64,000 nt of DNA from positions 7,062,855 to 7,126,854 of the forward strand of contig OZ020491.1 in the NCBI GenBank assembly GCA_963971405.1. The letters are read 5' to 3'. Under the pieces are notes generated by a model. The model saw only the letters and a program-made list of their open reading frames with translations. It made no database searches and was not told where the DNA came from. Both the position numbers and the translations under genes were made by a program. How positions within the stretch are numbered: position 1 is the stretch's first letter; each line of letters begins with the position of its first letter. This DNA comes from Psococerastis gibbosa (Eukaryota; Arthropoda; Insecta; Psocodea; Psocidae). This document shows, piece after piece, positions 52,823 through 63,950 of this stretch.

Positions 52823-52855
<33 letters not shown>
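52823..52855. repeat. TA microsatellite
   Basis: About 16 TA units. Confidence 0.9.
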
Positions 52856-53584
52856 ATGTAACCTTTTATGCTCGTATTTGGCCTTGCGAACTTATTGTAA
52901 CTACTAATGAATTCGTTATAGTAGTAATGCTCTAATTTCGGCTACTTATATGTAAGTACACAAGAAAAGTAAATCTTTACTGTAGTACATGTTAAGTAGC
53001 CCATAATTCAAACTTTTCTAAACAACCCTATTACACACTAGAATATTGGACATAATATGGGTCTAATAAAAATTGGAAAGTGTAATACCTAAATTCAGAG
53101 TAAAATCGTATACTTCAACATAAAATATTCTTCATTTCTTCGAACAAATAAATATTGGATTGACTAAATATTAGAATGTGTAATCAGGGCCAATTCAAAT
53201 AAAAGTAGCGAATTAACTAAGAAAACTACAACCATTTAACTACCTAGGCTATATATGTCATCTTAAGATATTTTCACACCACTTACTCACCATATAAATG
53301 CTTAAAGCAATCGTGACATGCACCCTTAAACTTTTTCAATTTTTTTTCATTGTTGATGGCGTCCGGTTGAGTCAAGACTGCCTGAACCGGCGAGTTAGAC
53401 ACCATAGAGTCGTCTGTAAATTTTTAATGTCAGCAGTGAATACGAGGTGCTGTCGTCTCGCCTCTCGGCCAATGTCACGAGGATGCGTATTGTGCTTTTG
53501 GAAGTTTGCCTAACCGGTTTCATTCACTTCTAAAGAGACAGTGGGACATCCCGCTATGCGTTTTTTGCATTTTGCATTTTTGCA

Positions 53585-53730
53585 TATTATCGCTTCTATT
53601 CGGTGTAGGTTGACATCGAGAACGTATATACCAGTTTGCCAATGGCCAAAAATTCATACGGAAACAACACAAATAATGTCCGAAATCTATGGGGTCGTTG
53701 GCATTGGACAAGGGACCAATGGGCCATAAA
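53585..53730 (+). repeat. Dispersed repeat J, partial
   Basis: TTATCGCTTCTATTCGGTGT to AATCTATGGGGTCGTTGGCA and GACCAATGGGCCAT, collinear with the right half of 46995-47265. Confidence 0.6.
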
Positions 53731-53754
53731 AAAAGGCATTCAAGGCATTATTGT

Positions 53755-53994
53755 AATCTCTATATATAAAAATGAATCCCTATTTCCCTTGGTCCCGGCA
53801 TCACGCGTGAACGGCTGGACCGATTTCACTCATTTTTTGTTGTTGTTATTCTCAGGAGAAGGATCTTATTAAAGAAAAAATTAAAAAATGACCTTTTTCC
53901 CGAACTCAGAGCCTAATTTTCCCATTTTCGAACCTTATACATCGGTTTTCCTATACTGCGGAAAACCCGATAAAAAAATTAGCGTGCGTGTATC
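53755..53994 (+). mobile_element. Helitron-like 5' fragment (tentative)
   Basis: TCTCTATATATAAAAATGAA, TCCCTATTTCCCTTGGTCCC, GCATCACGCGTGAACGGCTG, GACCGATTTCACTCATTTTT: collinear with the first 130 bp of 10072-10613. The GC-rich 3' end is missing. Confidence 0.45.
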
Positions 53995-54059
53995 GGTGTC
54001 TGCTACCATGTCAATATCACGCTGACAAACGCAAACGAGGTCTGTGGAATCCCCGCCTA
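53995..54059. mobile_element. Half of a palindromic P1 element
   Basis: Only a right arm: GTGTCTGCTACCATGTCAAT, CGAGGTCTGTGGAATCCCCG, CCTAG. It directly follows a Helitron-like segment, which may have truncated it or carried it. Confidence 0.55.
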
Positions 54060-54871
54060 GTGACATCATTTTTCGAAAAATGATCTACTACAATATATTT
54101 ACAACTTTACAGAAATTGGTTAAGTAAAGCTAATTTTGATATATTTTAGGCAAAAGGCTTTTATTATTATAAACATATATTCAAATAATTCAATTATTTT
54201 TCCTTATTGTTGCTAAGATTATAAAAGCATTTCCTTAATTATATTGGTTGTCTGTAAGTCGGTTGTAAAGTCGGTTTACAGACGATAGTTTAACGTGACA
54301 ACGCCTAAATTACTAAATTTCACTTGCATAATATATGTCTGGAAAGAGAAAGAAAGGTGGAAAAGCCCTTAAGTAGTTTGAAAAAGTCGAACCCTTTGCC
54401 CTATCACAACAAATGTATAGCATGGCCTGAAAGAGGAAGAAATTGAGATAGGCCTTCTACATCTGCCCAAAAATGAGCGTCATCCATGAGTTCAGAAATC
54501 AGGATGGCGCGTAACCAAGATGCGTAACCAAGATGGCGCGTAACAAGATTTTTCTCCCTACGTCGATAAAGAAGTTTCACTTCAAAAATCCAGAACCACT
54601 GCGGCCAAAATGGCTTCGTAGCGATATTCGGTGAACCTTCGGCCAACTTTCCCCTCAAGTCTCCAATCTATGCCATACCTGACTGCTTCTGGATAACTCA
54701 AAAAGTAAAAATGTGCAGCAACTCGAAAAATTGCCCATTTTCGACGAAAAAAACTCGTTTTTCGGGGGCAATTTTCGCGGGGAAAAAATGGGTTTACTAA
54801 AATGCTCCTGTGAGCTGTGGATGACCATTGGCCACATACAATACTATACACTATACAGCTTATCAAAATGT

Positions 54872-55060
54872 CAGGGCATGTAGAATAGTGGCACGGACTT
54901 TCACCCGAAAGGTTGTTAGTTTGAGTCCCAAACTTGCTACATTTTCTGGCCATGCATCGGAGGGCATGTAAAGCAGATGGTTCCGGCCCTTCCTGGTTTA
55001 ATATAAGAGAAGGCTTTATAGCTCTGATTCCGCTAGGTGTGCTTAGTAATAAAACTGAAA
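54872..55060 (+). mobile_element. SINE-A, diverged
   Basis: GCATGTAGAATAGTGGCACG, then GTTTGAGTCCCAAACTTGCT and CTTAGTAATAAAACT. The B-box has one change. Target duplication not clear. Confidence 0.75.
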
Positions 55061-55947
55061 GTCATCATTTATTTATAAAAGTTTGAGGAATATCTTCACA
55101 CTTATTTAAGGCCAAACCGGAGGGGGTCACGTGACTGGAGAGGGTTCGTAATATATGTTTTAAACCGCAGTGGTATAGTAAAAATCGATAGAAGGGTATA
55201 GTATACGCTCAGACATGCTTACACTATTGACTAAACCAAAAATTACAATTACATTAGGTCTAAAATTTGTGCATGAAGCTATTAAAGACATACCTTTTCG
55301 AACATTTTTACGTGCCCCACGGGGAAGAAAAACCTCCAACTTTTGTAATGAAATGCACTTTAGTCAGAAGCTCAATACTTCATATTACAGTAAAGTGCCA
55401 GAAATAGGTAAAACTGCAATTATTTGAAATAATACAAGTCGAATACGGAACAGGTACATGACGCGGGGCTTTGTTTATAAAATGGATATTCAACCATCTC
55501 GTGGCTGGAGACCGCTATCAATATGGCTGCTAGTGTAGCCTTCACAAGATAAGTACGCAATTCGGCGGGGAAATAGCCTGCACAAGCTAACTACTAAACT
55601 ACAGAGTTTTTGACCAGGTCCAGGTATCCGCTTTGCTATGCTGCAATGTGTAAGACTTTGATATTTTTTGCGTTGGTACTTATCTCAGATAGTTGGCTTA
55701 TGGTTAACGGGTGCCTCGTAAGGCATATTATGACTCCCGCCGCTCCAGTTCTATTATATTTCTATGTATTCAACGCTCAACGGTCAAGGCCACAACCCTC
55801 CGGTTTGGCCTTAAGCTCATTCATGTTGTATTCAATTCAATCTAAGAAATGTTTTTTATACACCAACGGATAATAGTGTTGTTCATTCTTCTTAATGTTT
55901 GATGACGGAACTGCCGTCAATTTTAAATTGAGTTGCCATCAATCACT

Positions 55948-58924
55948 TCATTTAATGGGTACTGCCACATATTGAATACATTTCGCTTTTATCCCTTTAA
56001 ATACGGCAACGCCATCTTTTTCGTAGTCTTCCGGGTTAATCGTTGCAAGTAATACCATGCCGCATTTCTTGCCTATAGCCTGCGCACCCGCAGATGTAAA
56101 TACTGTAGATGTCAAAGGTAAACCAACTGCTTTTCCCAATGGAAACCTAGAAAAATATTGCATAAGTCAACTAAAGCCAACGATTTTAATCAAAATCTAT
56201 CATAGACCATATACTCGACGCCCCGGTTAGGCGTAGTTCGTTGCTTCGAATCCCGCCAAGCCCAGTTTTCCTGTATATCCTCTAATTTCGATTTAAGAAT
56301 AAAATTAATTTACTCATTAATTTACCATTTAGGACTATTCTATAAAATCTGATTCAGGGGAAGCTGTTTGACATTGGCCACCCTTGGATCACTCCAAAAT
56401 GAGGTTCTCTAGGGACAGTTTTGGTCACTAGGTTCGCTGACGACACCGATATCCATATTATTCAAAATGGCCGCCGTTTGCATGTGAAAACTAAGCTCTT
56501 AGCATCTAATTAATTCTTTTAATATTTTTTATAATATTTTTACTATGCCTGGACCTTATTTCGCTGCATATAATGTAATATATATATTCTCCATGATTTA
56601 TAGAAAAATATCACTTTAAAATAATACGTAATTAAAAATAATTTTAAAATAGCATTGAGGCTTATGGAAAAATCAACGCTTTGATATCATTGCAACTGGG
56701 GCTGCCATCTACAAAATGACGTCACAAATGAACCCCATTGGTTTATATTTACAGTCAGGAAATTTTGAGTAGTGGTACAGACTCCGAATTTCACCTGAAA
56801 GATTGTTAGTTCGAGTCCCACACTTTCAGCATTTTCAGGCCATGCTTCGGAGGATATGTAAACCAAGCGGTCCCGGGTCTTCCTGCCTTCCTAGTTGAAT
56901 GTAAGACAGGGATTTACAGCCCTAACTCCGCTACGTAGGATTAGTAATAGAGCAAAAAGTTATTATTTATATAATTATTACGTTTTTTATTTTACCTAAT
57001 ACTTACAACGATTTGTTCTCGTCAATTTTTATATATTATGTTGTATTTCATACATAATTGGTTGTATTTTATTCATAGTACGAGTACTACAAAGATATTT
57101 TTAGTTTTGATTAAAAACACCTTGACTGACATACTGACCTTGCTTTGACAATGGCCTCCCCCAAGCCCTGCGCCCTGTATGTTGGGTCCACGCTTAGTCC
57201 CAGGGCCCCCATGTAGGCTTCCACATTGTATTTTTCAAACACATCTGCTCTTTCAGACAGATCCTTAAGAATTCCCAGCCAACTTACCAACTTTCGACTT
57301 TTTACCTAAAATTAAAATATTGAAAATAAGTAAATAAAATTCTTATAGTTTTTTTTCAACGCCTGCTTTAAGCATTTCTTCTTAAAGAAACCCTGTCAGC
57401 CTGGGGGGGGGGGGGGGAGTGAGTCTGTTTATTAACTTAAGGCACCCTAAGGGTAGACTCCTTCACAAACAACTCAGTGGGCGTATAAGGAAGCCCAATC
57501 TTGTGGGTGCCCTTAAAATAAATAATAAATGTCAAATGCTTGTGAAAATGGTGGTAGCTAGTGGGAATCTAGAATTTTCGCCAGGTCGGAAAAGTTAAAA
57601 GTATAGGTGTGAAATTGTAGGTTTTTGGTTTTTATTTGGTAGGAAATTGAGAAGAATATTTGCTGTTGCGAGTAGAGTGTATACATCAGGACATGTAGAG
57701 AAGTGACTTTAATCGGTAATGTTGTTGGTTCGAGTCGTACACTGGCTTAATTTTTTTGCTTCGGTATGCAAAGGCCCTGGTTGGGCATAACGAAGGGCTT
57801 CACATCTCTAAATTAACTCCGCTAAATTGGCATGGTAATAGAACTAATAGTATTTTTTTTTAAAGAAAGTTAATCGCATATAATTTAATGCATGTATCCA
57901 ATTGACCTCTTCAGTCGCCTCTGTAGATTAGTACCCGTGTTGAGTTACGACACTTCTCCGATCGCATGGCTTGTAGAGACTCGCCCAAGTACAGGCACTG
58001 GTCATATTTATTTATACTTACTTGCGGTATTGCCCAATTTTTATCTATAGGCAAAGTCCAGTTGACGCCTGCGATTTTTGGTAAATTTTGTCCAGGAAAA
58101 TCTTCTGGATTGTCTAATAAAGCTAATAAAACGCATCGTCCTTCAAATACCATAGACCAAATGTTTTTTAGTTCTCCTATTGCCTCTTGGTCATTCAGTA
58201 TGCCTGTGAGAAGAATAAGCCTTGTGTTTAATGAGTAGAATCAAGTGGAGTCTTACAATTTTAATGAGGCTAATTGTACAGTTGGTACCTGCCAACGATT
58301 TTTTTTTGGCATTGTGGGTTCACATACAGCCATGGTGGGCCAACGATAATAAGGCAAAATAGTTGGCGCCTAACCATAAGCCAAGTATTGCTGATAGTGG
58401 GCAATAGTAAGGGGAAATTTCAAAGGAAATGGCAAAGAAATTTGACCATGTTGTGGGGTTGCAAACATAAAGATACGGAACGAGTGAATCCATACATACT
58501 TTCCTATGTATCAATTAGGATAGGTATTGTAACAGTTCCTTGGTAAATAATTGTCCTGGTGTTAAATTAGTGCATATCAAAATGTAAAGGTGCATTTCAG
58601 CTAATTTAACAGATTTTTTTATGGCTCTAAAATCGCTATTTCATGTGAAAATAGACTTTGTACAAAACACGTGTAGTGGGGGCGGGGGGGGGGGGGGGGT
58701 ACTCCGATTCGCACTTAAATTTACTTGCCTAAATGTGCCGCAAATGGCTCGTCACGCAAATAATACAGGATCGTGTGATGAATCATTTCCTCAAGAATTT
58801 CTTCTGGCGGATCCTGAATGCGAAATTTCGGGATTTTCCCATTAGCTAATGCCTGTTTCCCGTCTACTCGCGACCATACTGATGGGTAGGGGACCGAATC
58901 AGGTCTTATCCAAGTTTCAGGCAT
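55948..58924 (-). CDS. GNAT-family N-acetyltransferase, tandem copy 2
   Basis: Coding exons: 58924-58729, 58203-58022, 57305-57139, 56146-55948 (196, 182, 167 and 199 bp), giving 247 aa. Intron positions and phases are the same as copy 1. N-terminus MPETWIRPDSVPYPSVWSR; motif A reads LGLSVDPTYRAQGLGEAIV; the C-terminal exon reads RFPLGKAVGLPLTSTVFTS and AIGKKCGMVLL. The first intron begins with GCAAGT instead of GTAAGT, a GC-AG intron: the codon sequence up to the junction is otherwise collinear with copy 1. The second exon is one codon longer because the donor is shifted 3 bp. Introns are much shorter than in copy 1 (525, 716 and 992 bp). Likely functional; same general enzyme class as copy 1. 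Confidence 0.88.
56222..56295 (+). mobile_element. SINE-B
   Basis: CCCGGTTAGGCGTAGTTCGT, TTCGAATCCCGCCAAGCCCA and CCTCTAATTTCGATTTA, in forward orientation, shortly upstream of the last exon of GNAT copy 2. Confidence 0.6.
56755..56962 (+). mobile_element. SINE-A
   Basis: GAGTAGTGGTACAGACTCCG, GTTCGAGTCCCACACTTTCA, then GGTCCCGGGTCTTCCTGCCT and TTAGTAATAGAGCAAAAAGT. In the last intron of GNAT copy 2. Confidence 0.75.
57370..57490 (+). repeat. Dispersed repeat E, left part only
   Basis: AGCATTTCTTCTTAAAGAAA, CCCTGTCAGCCTGGGGGG, GTCTGTTTATTAACTTAAGG, CTCCTTCACA; the rest is absent. A small reverse piece is also at 62708-62765. Confidence 0.6.
57687..57852 (+). mobile_element. SINE-A, diverged
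   Basis: ACATGTAGAGAAGTGAC, TTGGTTCGAGTCGTACACTG, ending TGGTAATAGAACTAATAG. The middle is shortened. In an intron of GNAT copy 2. Confidence 0.65.
57863..57995 (-). mobile_element. SINE-C
   Basis: GTTAATCGCATATAATTTAA, CAGTCGCCTCTGTAGATTAG, TTGTAGAGACTCGCCCAAGT, reverse. It lies in the second intron of GNAT copy 2, shortly after the donor at 58021. Confidence 0.6.
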
Positions 58925-59418
58925 TTTACTTCACCAACCTATATCAGTGACCTGAAAAAAAAAATGACAAAAGAATTTAGAACCCTTTTGCCTTTGCCTA
59001 TGTCACCTTAAAAGTTCCGGATACACGGAATAAATCGTTGTCTAATAGAAGAGAGATGCTTTCAATTGTATCGGATTAAGGAAATTTATTGGTTTCTTTC
59101 AAAACACCTTATAATAGGGGTCTTCACAGTGTTCGTGCTATTGAGTTATACCTAATTAAGTGTGTTACATCAAGTTAAGTCAACACACCGATAACCCGAT
59201 AACCAAGCTAACCAGCGTACTATCCTAAACGCACTTCCAAGTTGGCTAAGTGTGTTATTTAACTTGCCCTGCGATCGATGGCTCAGGTTTGACCGCCGCC
59301 ATCTTTGTTTTTGTTGATTAATTTGAATCACGCGTTTAAAATTTTGTAGTATTTAAATTTATTTGCGTAATCTATTATCACAAGCAATTGCCGTAAATAA
59401 TTAAAATTATTATAACTA

Positions 59419-59710
59419 GGGCTCTATATTAGGCAGGTATTGCCATCCGCCATATTGTATCCATTATAAGTCTGGTGTATAAGCCAAGCATTGGGTGTTT
59501 ACCTATTTATTTTTAGAAATGTATCGTTGATTATTTATTATTATTTAAAAAAACGTGCTACCAATAAGGGAAGTGTTTAATAAAAAATTACTAAAACGTG
59601 TATTAGTTTTTTTCAATATTTTTCAATCTTTTACTTTTCTTACATTACTTACCATATAGGAAATATGGGATACAACATGGCGGATGACAATACCCGGGTA
59701 TATAGTGCCT
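59419..59710. mobile_element. Palindromic element nested in MITE M1
   Basis: Inverted arms GGTATTGCCATCCGCCATAT and ATGGCGGATGACAATACC, with CTATAT near both ends and an AT-rich centre. It splits the internal MITE sequence ATTATAATAACC. About 292 bp, non-coding. Confidence 0.7.
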
Positions 59711-59899
59711 TAATAATAACGAAAATGAACAGAAAATATAAACAAATGGGTATCTAGAATAGAGTTCTGCCACTTTCTTTAAAACCGTGTCACGAACGTC
59801 TGACTACTACCACGTTGTTTACCCTGTTAAATATAGCATGATAACTCACTCCCGAGGTACACTCACGATTGTGTGTTAACTTGGATAACACATCTAACT

Positions 59900-60298
59900 A
59901 GTTTAGTTTAGTTTAGTTTAGCCAACGCCCGTCTGTGGCAGTTGGGCCATTAGACGCCGAGCCTCGCAGTAGCGCCTCGTTGTGTCGGCAGGAAGAAGTT
60001 TTAATCTGGAACAGGTCTCCAAGTGAGTGGCCACCATCCTTCCGGACGCGCACAGTGGACAGATGTCGGAGTCAGCAATTCCGATGCGGTGAAGGTGGGC
60101 TTGGAGTAAGTCGTGTCCGGTAGTTAGGCGGAAACGCGCGACCGCAGCGCTTCTCTCCAAGTTTGACGGGATGTGTCCGGGGGTGGTGAGTGGCTCCCAT
60201 TTTTTACCAGTGCTCAGGCTCCGAAGTTGAAGACTAGTGGCCTTGGAGATTTTCGCGGCTATTATGTTCCGTGCTGACTGGAGGGTTTGTGGAGCTCC
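59900..60298 (-). mobile_element. 5'-truncated LINE 3' end with 12-bp target duplication
   Basis: The minus strand encodes the C-terminal end of a LINE ORF2: FRLTTGHDLLQAHLHRIGI, then a CPLC...H...C zinc knuckle, ending LPQTGVG and stop at 59918. A CTAAA-repeat tail follows at 59899-59920. The 12 bases ACACATCTAACT stand on both sides (59888-59899 and 60299-60310), a perfect target-site duplication. The insertion is inside a MITE arm (59117-60345). I- or R1/Jockey-like by the C-terminal knuckle; clade uncertain. Confidence 0.85.
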
Positions 60299-60394
60299 AC
60301 ACATCTAACTCGATAACTCGACAACACCAACACTGTGAAGACCCCTATTCTATATTTTCGATAGCACCTAGACCTGATATCTGGCCTCGTAGCG

Positions 60395-60553
60395 GTACAC
60401 AATGGACCCCCTCCTTTTTCCCTCCTATACCCTCCTTTTTCCCTCTTTCCGTTTTATATTCCATATAATTTAAGTTATATTACTATGGCTAACATGAAAT
60501 TATTGTTCGCCAATTGTATTATTGAAATAAAGTCGTTATTCATTCATTCATTC
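60395..60553 (+). repeat. LINE-type 3' UTR with ATTC tail
   Basis: Second copy of the unit at 17685-17862, ending in AATAAAGTCG and then three to four ATTC repeats. It starts about 50 bp after the MITE that ends at 60345. Confidence 0.5.
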
Positions 60554-61445
60554 ACCTTTCCCCCAGAAAAAAAAGCAAATATCGAAAGTGCTCGGAGAAA
60601 ATGTTTCCTTCCGGGGGCCCCTTGCCTGACAAACCCGACCTAACAAAGAGGGAGTGATATCATAGTGCATAATTGGTTTTGTGAATTAAAACCATCGTCA
60701 GAACCAATGTGTTTTGGGGGGAACAAATTTTGGTGAACCACATGTCCACATTCAAAAGTTTATCAAATCCCGTCGATTCGTTTAGCCGTCATGCCCCATG
60801 GCCCACACATAACGACAGATATATGGTAAAATTCTTTTTTGGGAATTCTCAAAAAGGTAGAACAATTCGTATAAATCGGTAGAAATCTCGAAATCGGAAA
60901 CATCAGATTTCGAATACCTTGCTACGATAGTGACTCTTACAGACTACACCAGACTGCAGACAACACTCACCAAGCCACAGAAAATGAAGTTTGAATGAAT
61001 ACTTACAATGGAATTTTATGTATTCGAGACTGCGCGCCTTGACAATTGGTTGAGTACTCGGTAGTCAGTAGGTACGTAGGCATCGACACATCATATAACG
61101 GGCGTCTATGGTACCTGCGTAAGGTCCACTTCAGACTGGATGCTACTCTACCTGCCCTAGCTCAAGGTAAAACCTCGACGTTTCAAGGCCCCCTTCCTCG
61201 ACCGATCCGGTCCAGCGTGTGGCGAAAAATACGCCGAGAAACGACAACCCATAAAGGGTATATATCTGAGGACTGGTAAATGAATGAATGATTATTATAA
61301 TGTTAAAAATTGTTGAGACAATTATACATTCGTCAAGTACAATACAAAATACATATCATTTTAAAGCACACAGTATACCAAAACTACCTATCCTGTTAAA
61401 AGTAGACCTACATTTCAAGACATACCTAAAGTTATGTTAAAGGTC

Positions 61446-61468
61446 AGAGAGAGAGAGAGAGAGAGAGG
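61446..61468. repeat. GA microsatellite
   Basis: About 11 AG units. Confidence 0.9.
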
Positions 61469-62034
61469 TGCAAGCTTTTCTTGTGAGGATTTCCTTAACT
61501 TTCGACCTAAATGCGTTTAATGGCAATGCCCTAAAGAGTCCCCCTTATTAATATATATAATCTATAATATAAAAATGAATCGCAAAATGTGTTGGTAAGC
61601 GCATACCTAGACCCTAATCCTAACTCTCTGAGCTTCTAGCTCGGACTTCCACAAGCTTATGCACATAAAAAGGAATCGAATACAAAACAAATCATTGAAT
61701 TATTTGTCTTCTTCTTCAATTACATATGCCAAGTATTAGCCCATCACAGTACAGCATTATACCGTCAATTTTTCGGAAAATACAAATATTCGCCTAATTG
61801 TTTGCGTAACGAGAACCTGGCTTAACTCTTCAACCAACATGGCCTTGGTCTGTGACAATGCAAAAATCTTCATAATAATTGTCATCCAGCAGTGGACTCA
61901 TGAAGATATGTTTATACAAATGCTAACTCAAGATGAAACATTGAGGTTTTCTTCTTTAAAGTTTTTCCATTTGCATAACCTTGACTTTTGGAAGAGCCAT
62001 CTAATTTATATCCTGCACAATATTTTTATTTTTA

Positions 62035-62100
62035 TTCATCTTCTTCTTTGTCTTCTTTTCCTTCTTCTTCCTCTACTTCTTCTTCTTCTTCTTCTGTTTC
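62035..62100. repeat. TTC-rich microsatellite
   Basis: Imperfect CTT/TTC repeats. Ser- or Leu-rich ORFs across it are artefacts of composition. Confidence 0.85.
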
Positions 62101-62169
62101 AATTTTTATAAAGGCAATTCAATCTCGTGAAGCACCAGCTCCGACGACTGACATGCCAGCTCTGACGGT

Positions 62170-62280
62170 GAATAACCGAAATCAGAGGATTTAGATAAAA
62201 CTGCACATGGCGGGATTGGAACCCACGATCTACGCCGGGGCGTCGTCTTAACCGCTGGACTGTTGGTGAACCCCAAGAAC
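62170..62280 (-). mobile_element. SINE-B, reverse
   Basis: CCGAAATCAGAGGATTTAGA, GGCGGGATTGGAACCCACGA, ACGCCGGGGCGTCGTCTTAA. Reverse orientation; the B-box complement has one mismatch. Confidence 0.6.
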
Positions 62281-62475
62281 TTAGGGGTCCAATATATACA
62301 ATATATTTTATTATGAACTCCACTGAGTCGACTTCCAGCGTGCGAAGCGCCGAGACGAACATTCCGCTCTATTTTTACTTTTATAATTTTTTCAATATCT
62401 GTTCTGTTATCTATAAGTGTAAAAACTGGTTTTCTATTTAGCTCTTCTTTCCAAATTCGCCTTATGTATGTAATC

Positions 62476-63950
62476 TTAACTAATTCGCACTGCCATGTAT
62501 TTGAGACAGTTGGTCTTGATTCCCTTGAAGACAGCGATTCCATCCTCCTTGTATTCTTCCGGCAGTAGTGTGTAGAGCAATTCCATCCCACACTTTTGGC
62601 CAATGGTTTGTGACGCGATGCCAGTGAACACTGTTGATGTCAATGGAAGACCGACCGCTCTCCCCAATGGGAATCTGAAAATTTGATAATAATTAAATTA
62701 ATTATTCTCCCACCAGGCTGACAGGGTTGAGAAATGCAAGCAGGCTTTGGAAAACAAACAAACAAATTTTTACTATTTTATATTGTTTTAATTTTTGTGT
62801 ATAGAATCGGCAATTATAGGGAAAAGCCGTACCCAATGAGCCTAAAAAGAGCCGCATGCGGCTCACGAGGCTCACGTTGCTGAACCCTGCTATAGAGTAT
62901 AGAATGATTCTCTATTGTAGACGACACTTTGTCGGAGACTGAGGACCGAACGGTGTTTGACTTTGTCCATCTTTCTTCGGTTCTAGGCTCTGTCCAACCG
63001 TAAAGCTGGACCGGGCCGAGTCCAATAGCACTATCACCGTCAGCGCTTACTACATTTCGAGCCCTTAAGATAAAATCTGAGGAGATAAGCCTTATAACTC
63101 AAAAAATGAAATGTCTCATGATGTATCATTTGTGAAGCTGTCAAAAATTTCAGGACAAATATAAGAAAATTTTTTGAGCAATTTGATAAATGATATGTAC
63201 CTCTTTCTAACACAGATTGGCCATAAATATTGAATTCGTTTTGTGCTAAAAACGATTGATTCGGTATTCCTGTGGAAGTAGTTCAAAAACTGTGACCAGC
63301 TACCACGGATGTCATTAGAAGCCAATAAGAAAAGTCATGTATCCACATTTAAAGGAGTATATCGTCGCTGTTCTTGCAAAAGGCCGTATGTCGAGAAAAT
63401 CCGATTATCTGTTTTTGATCTATTTGGAAAGATGTTGTGTAAGACACATATTTTGCAGAAAGTCCTATGTAAAGGAAAAAATCCTGCAGTGACTGAACTC
63501 AATTTGAAAAAAGACGAATGTGGACACAGTTTTTTTCGCCTCCTGAAAAGTAGGGGTGTCTCGACATCGGACTTTTGCATGTTTTTAACAATGTTCGATC
63601 GATGTTTCCTGTGAAAATCGTCTTTGTACTCTTTGCTCTTACGATAATCCTTTCAGTTTTTCACCTAATTTTGCACACCAAGCCCTGTCCTATCTGTCTA
63701 TAGACTGTCCAAATTCGACTTAATTGGGCTTTCAATGATTACATCTACCGCACGAGATTCTGTTGATGTTTTTCTTTACTGACCTTGCTCTGACAATTTC
63801 TTCTCCCAACCCCTGTCCTCTGTAGACTGCAGCGACACTGAGCCCGAGTGCATACAATTGTGCATCCACATTGTACTTCTCATAAACGTCTGCCGTGTGA
63901 GACGCCATGTTGATGAACCCCAACACTTTCCTCACTCTGTCGGTTTTCGG
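62476..63950 (-). CDS. GNAT-family N-acetyltransferase, tandem copy 3 (5' part outside window)
   Basis: Two exons are inside the window: 63950-63784 (167 bp, same length as in copies 1 and 2; TTTCAG acceptor, GTCAGT donor) and 62674-62476 (199 bp, stop TAA). Motif A reads LGLSVAAVYRGQGLGEEIV: the RGQGLG loop is intact, but the Asp-Pro before the tyrosine, present in copies 1 and 2, is Ala-Ala. The C-terminal exon reads RFPLGRAVGLPLTSTVFTG, then TIGQKCGMELL. The first two exons must lie to the right of 64000. More diverged from copies 1 and 2 than these are from each other, by inspection. Confidence 0.85.
62805..62892. mobile_element. hAT-like end fragment
   Basis: Carries GCCGCATGCGGCTCACGAGG and CTCACGTTGCTGAACCCTG, matching the right end of the element at 21319-21643. 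Lies upstream of the last exon of GNAT copy 3, within its intron. Confidence 0.5.
63115..63310 (+). repeat. Dispersed repeat I
   Basis: AGCTGTCAAAAATTTCAGGA, CTAACACAGATTGGCCATAA, CGATTGATTCGGTATTCCTG. The same order is seen at 9560-10050 (split by SINE-A 9631-9833) and in reverse at 20555-20760. Confidence 0.5.

Larger units (their letters stand above)
48690..55947. other. Intergenic, repeat-filled: GNAT copy 1 to copy 2
   Basis: Besides LINE 3' ends (49230-50450), repeats F, G and J, a Helitron-like piece and a SINE-A, no gene is recognised. 52700-53590 and 54060-54870 are without any assignable pattern. An inverted GGCTCCGCCATG / CATGGCGGCGCC pair is at 48862-48893. Confidence 0.45.
59117..60345. 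mobile_element. MITE family M1 with two nested insertions
   Basis: Ends GGGGTCTTCACAGTGTT (59117) and AACACTGTGAAGACCCC (60345), with TA on both sides. Compared with 4033-4528 it is reversed and interrupted twice: by a palindromic element (59419-59710) and by a LINE 3' end (59900-60298). Confidence 0.85.
60554..62169. other. Intergenic: no gene recognised
   Basis: Only microsatellites and a Helitron-like start motif (TATATAATCTATAATATAAA, AATGAATCGC at 61550) stand out. The ORF at 61046-61279 has no recognisable motif. Confidence 0.45.

Noticed and set aside
61839-62194. ORFs rich in Leu or Ser
   Set aside because: Created by the TTC/CTT microsatellite.
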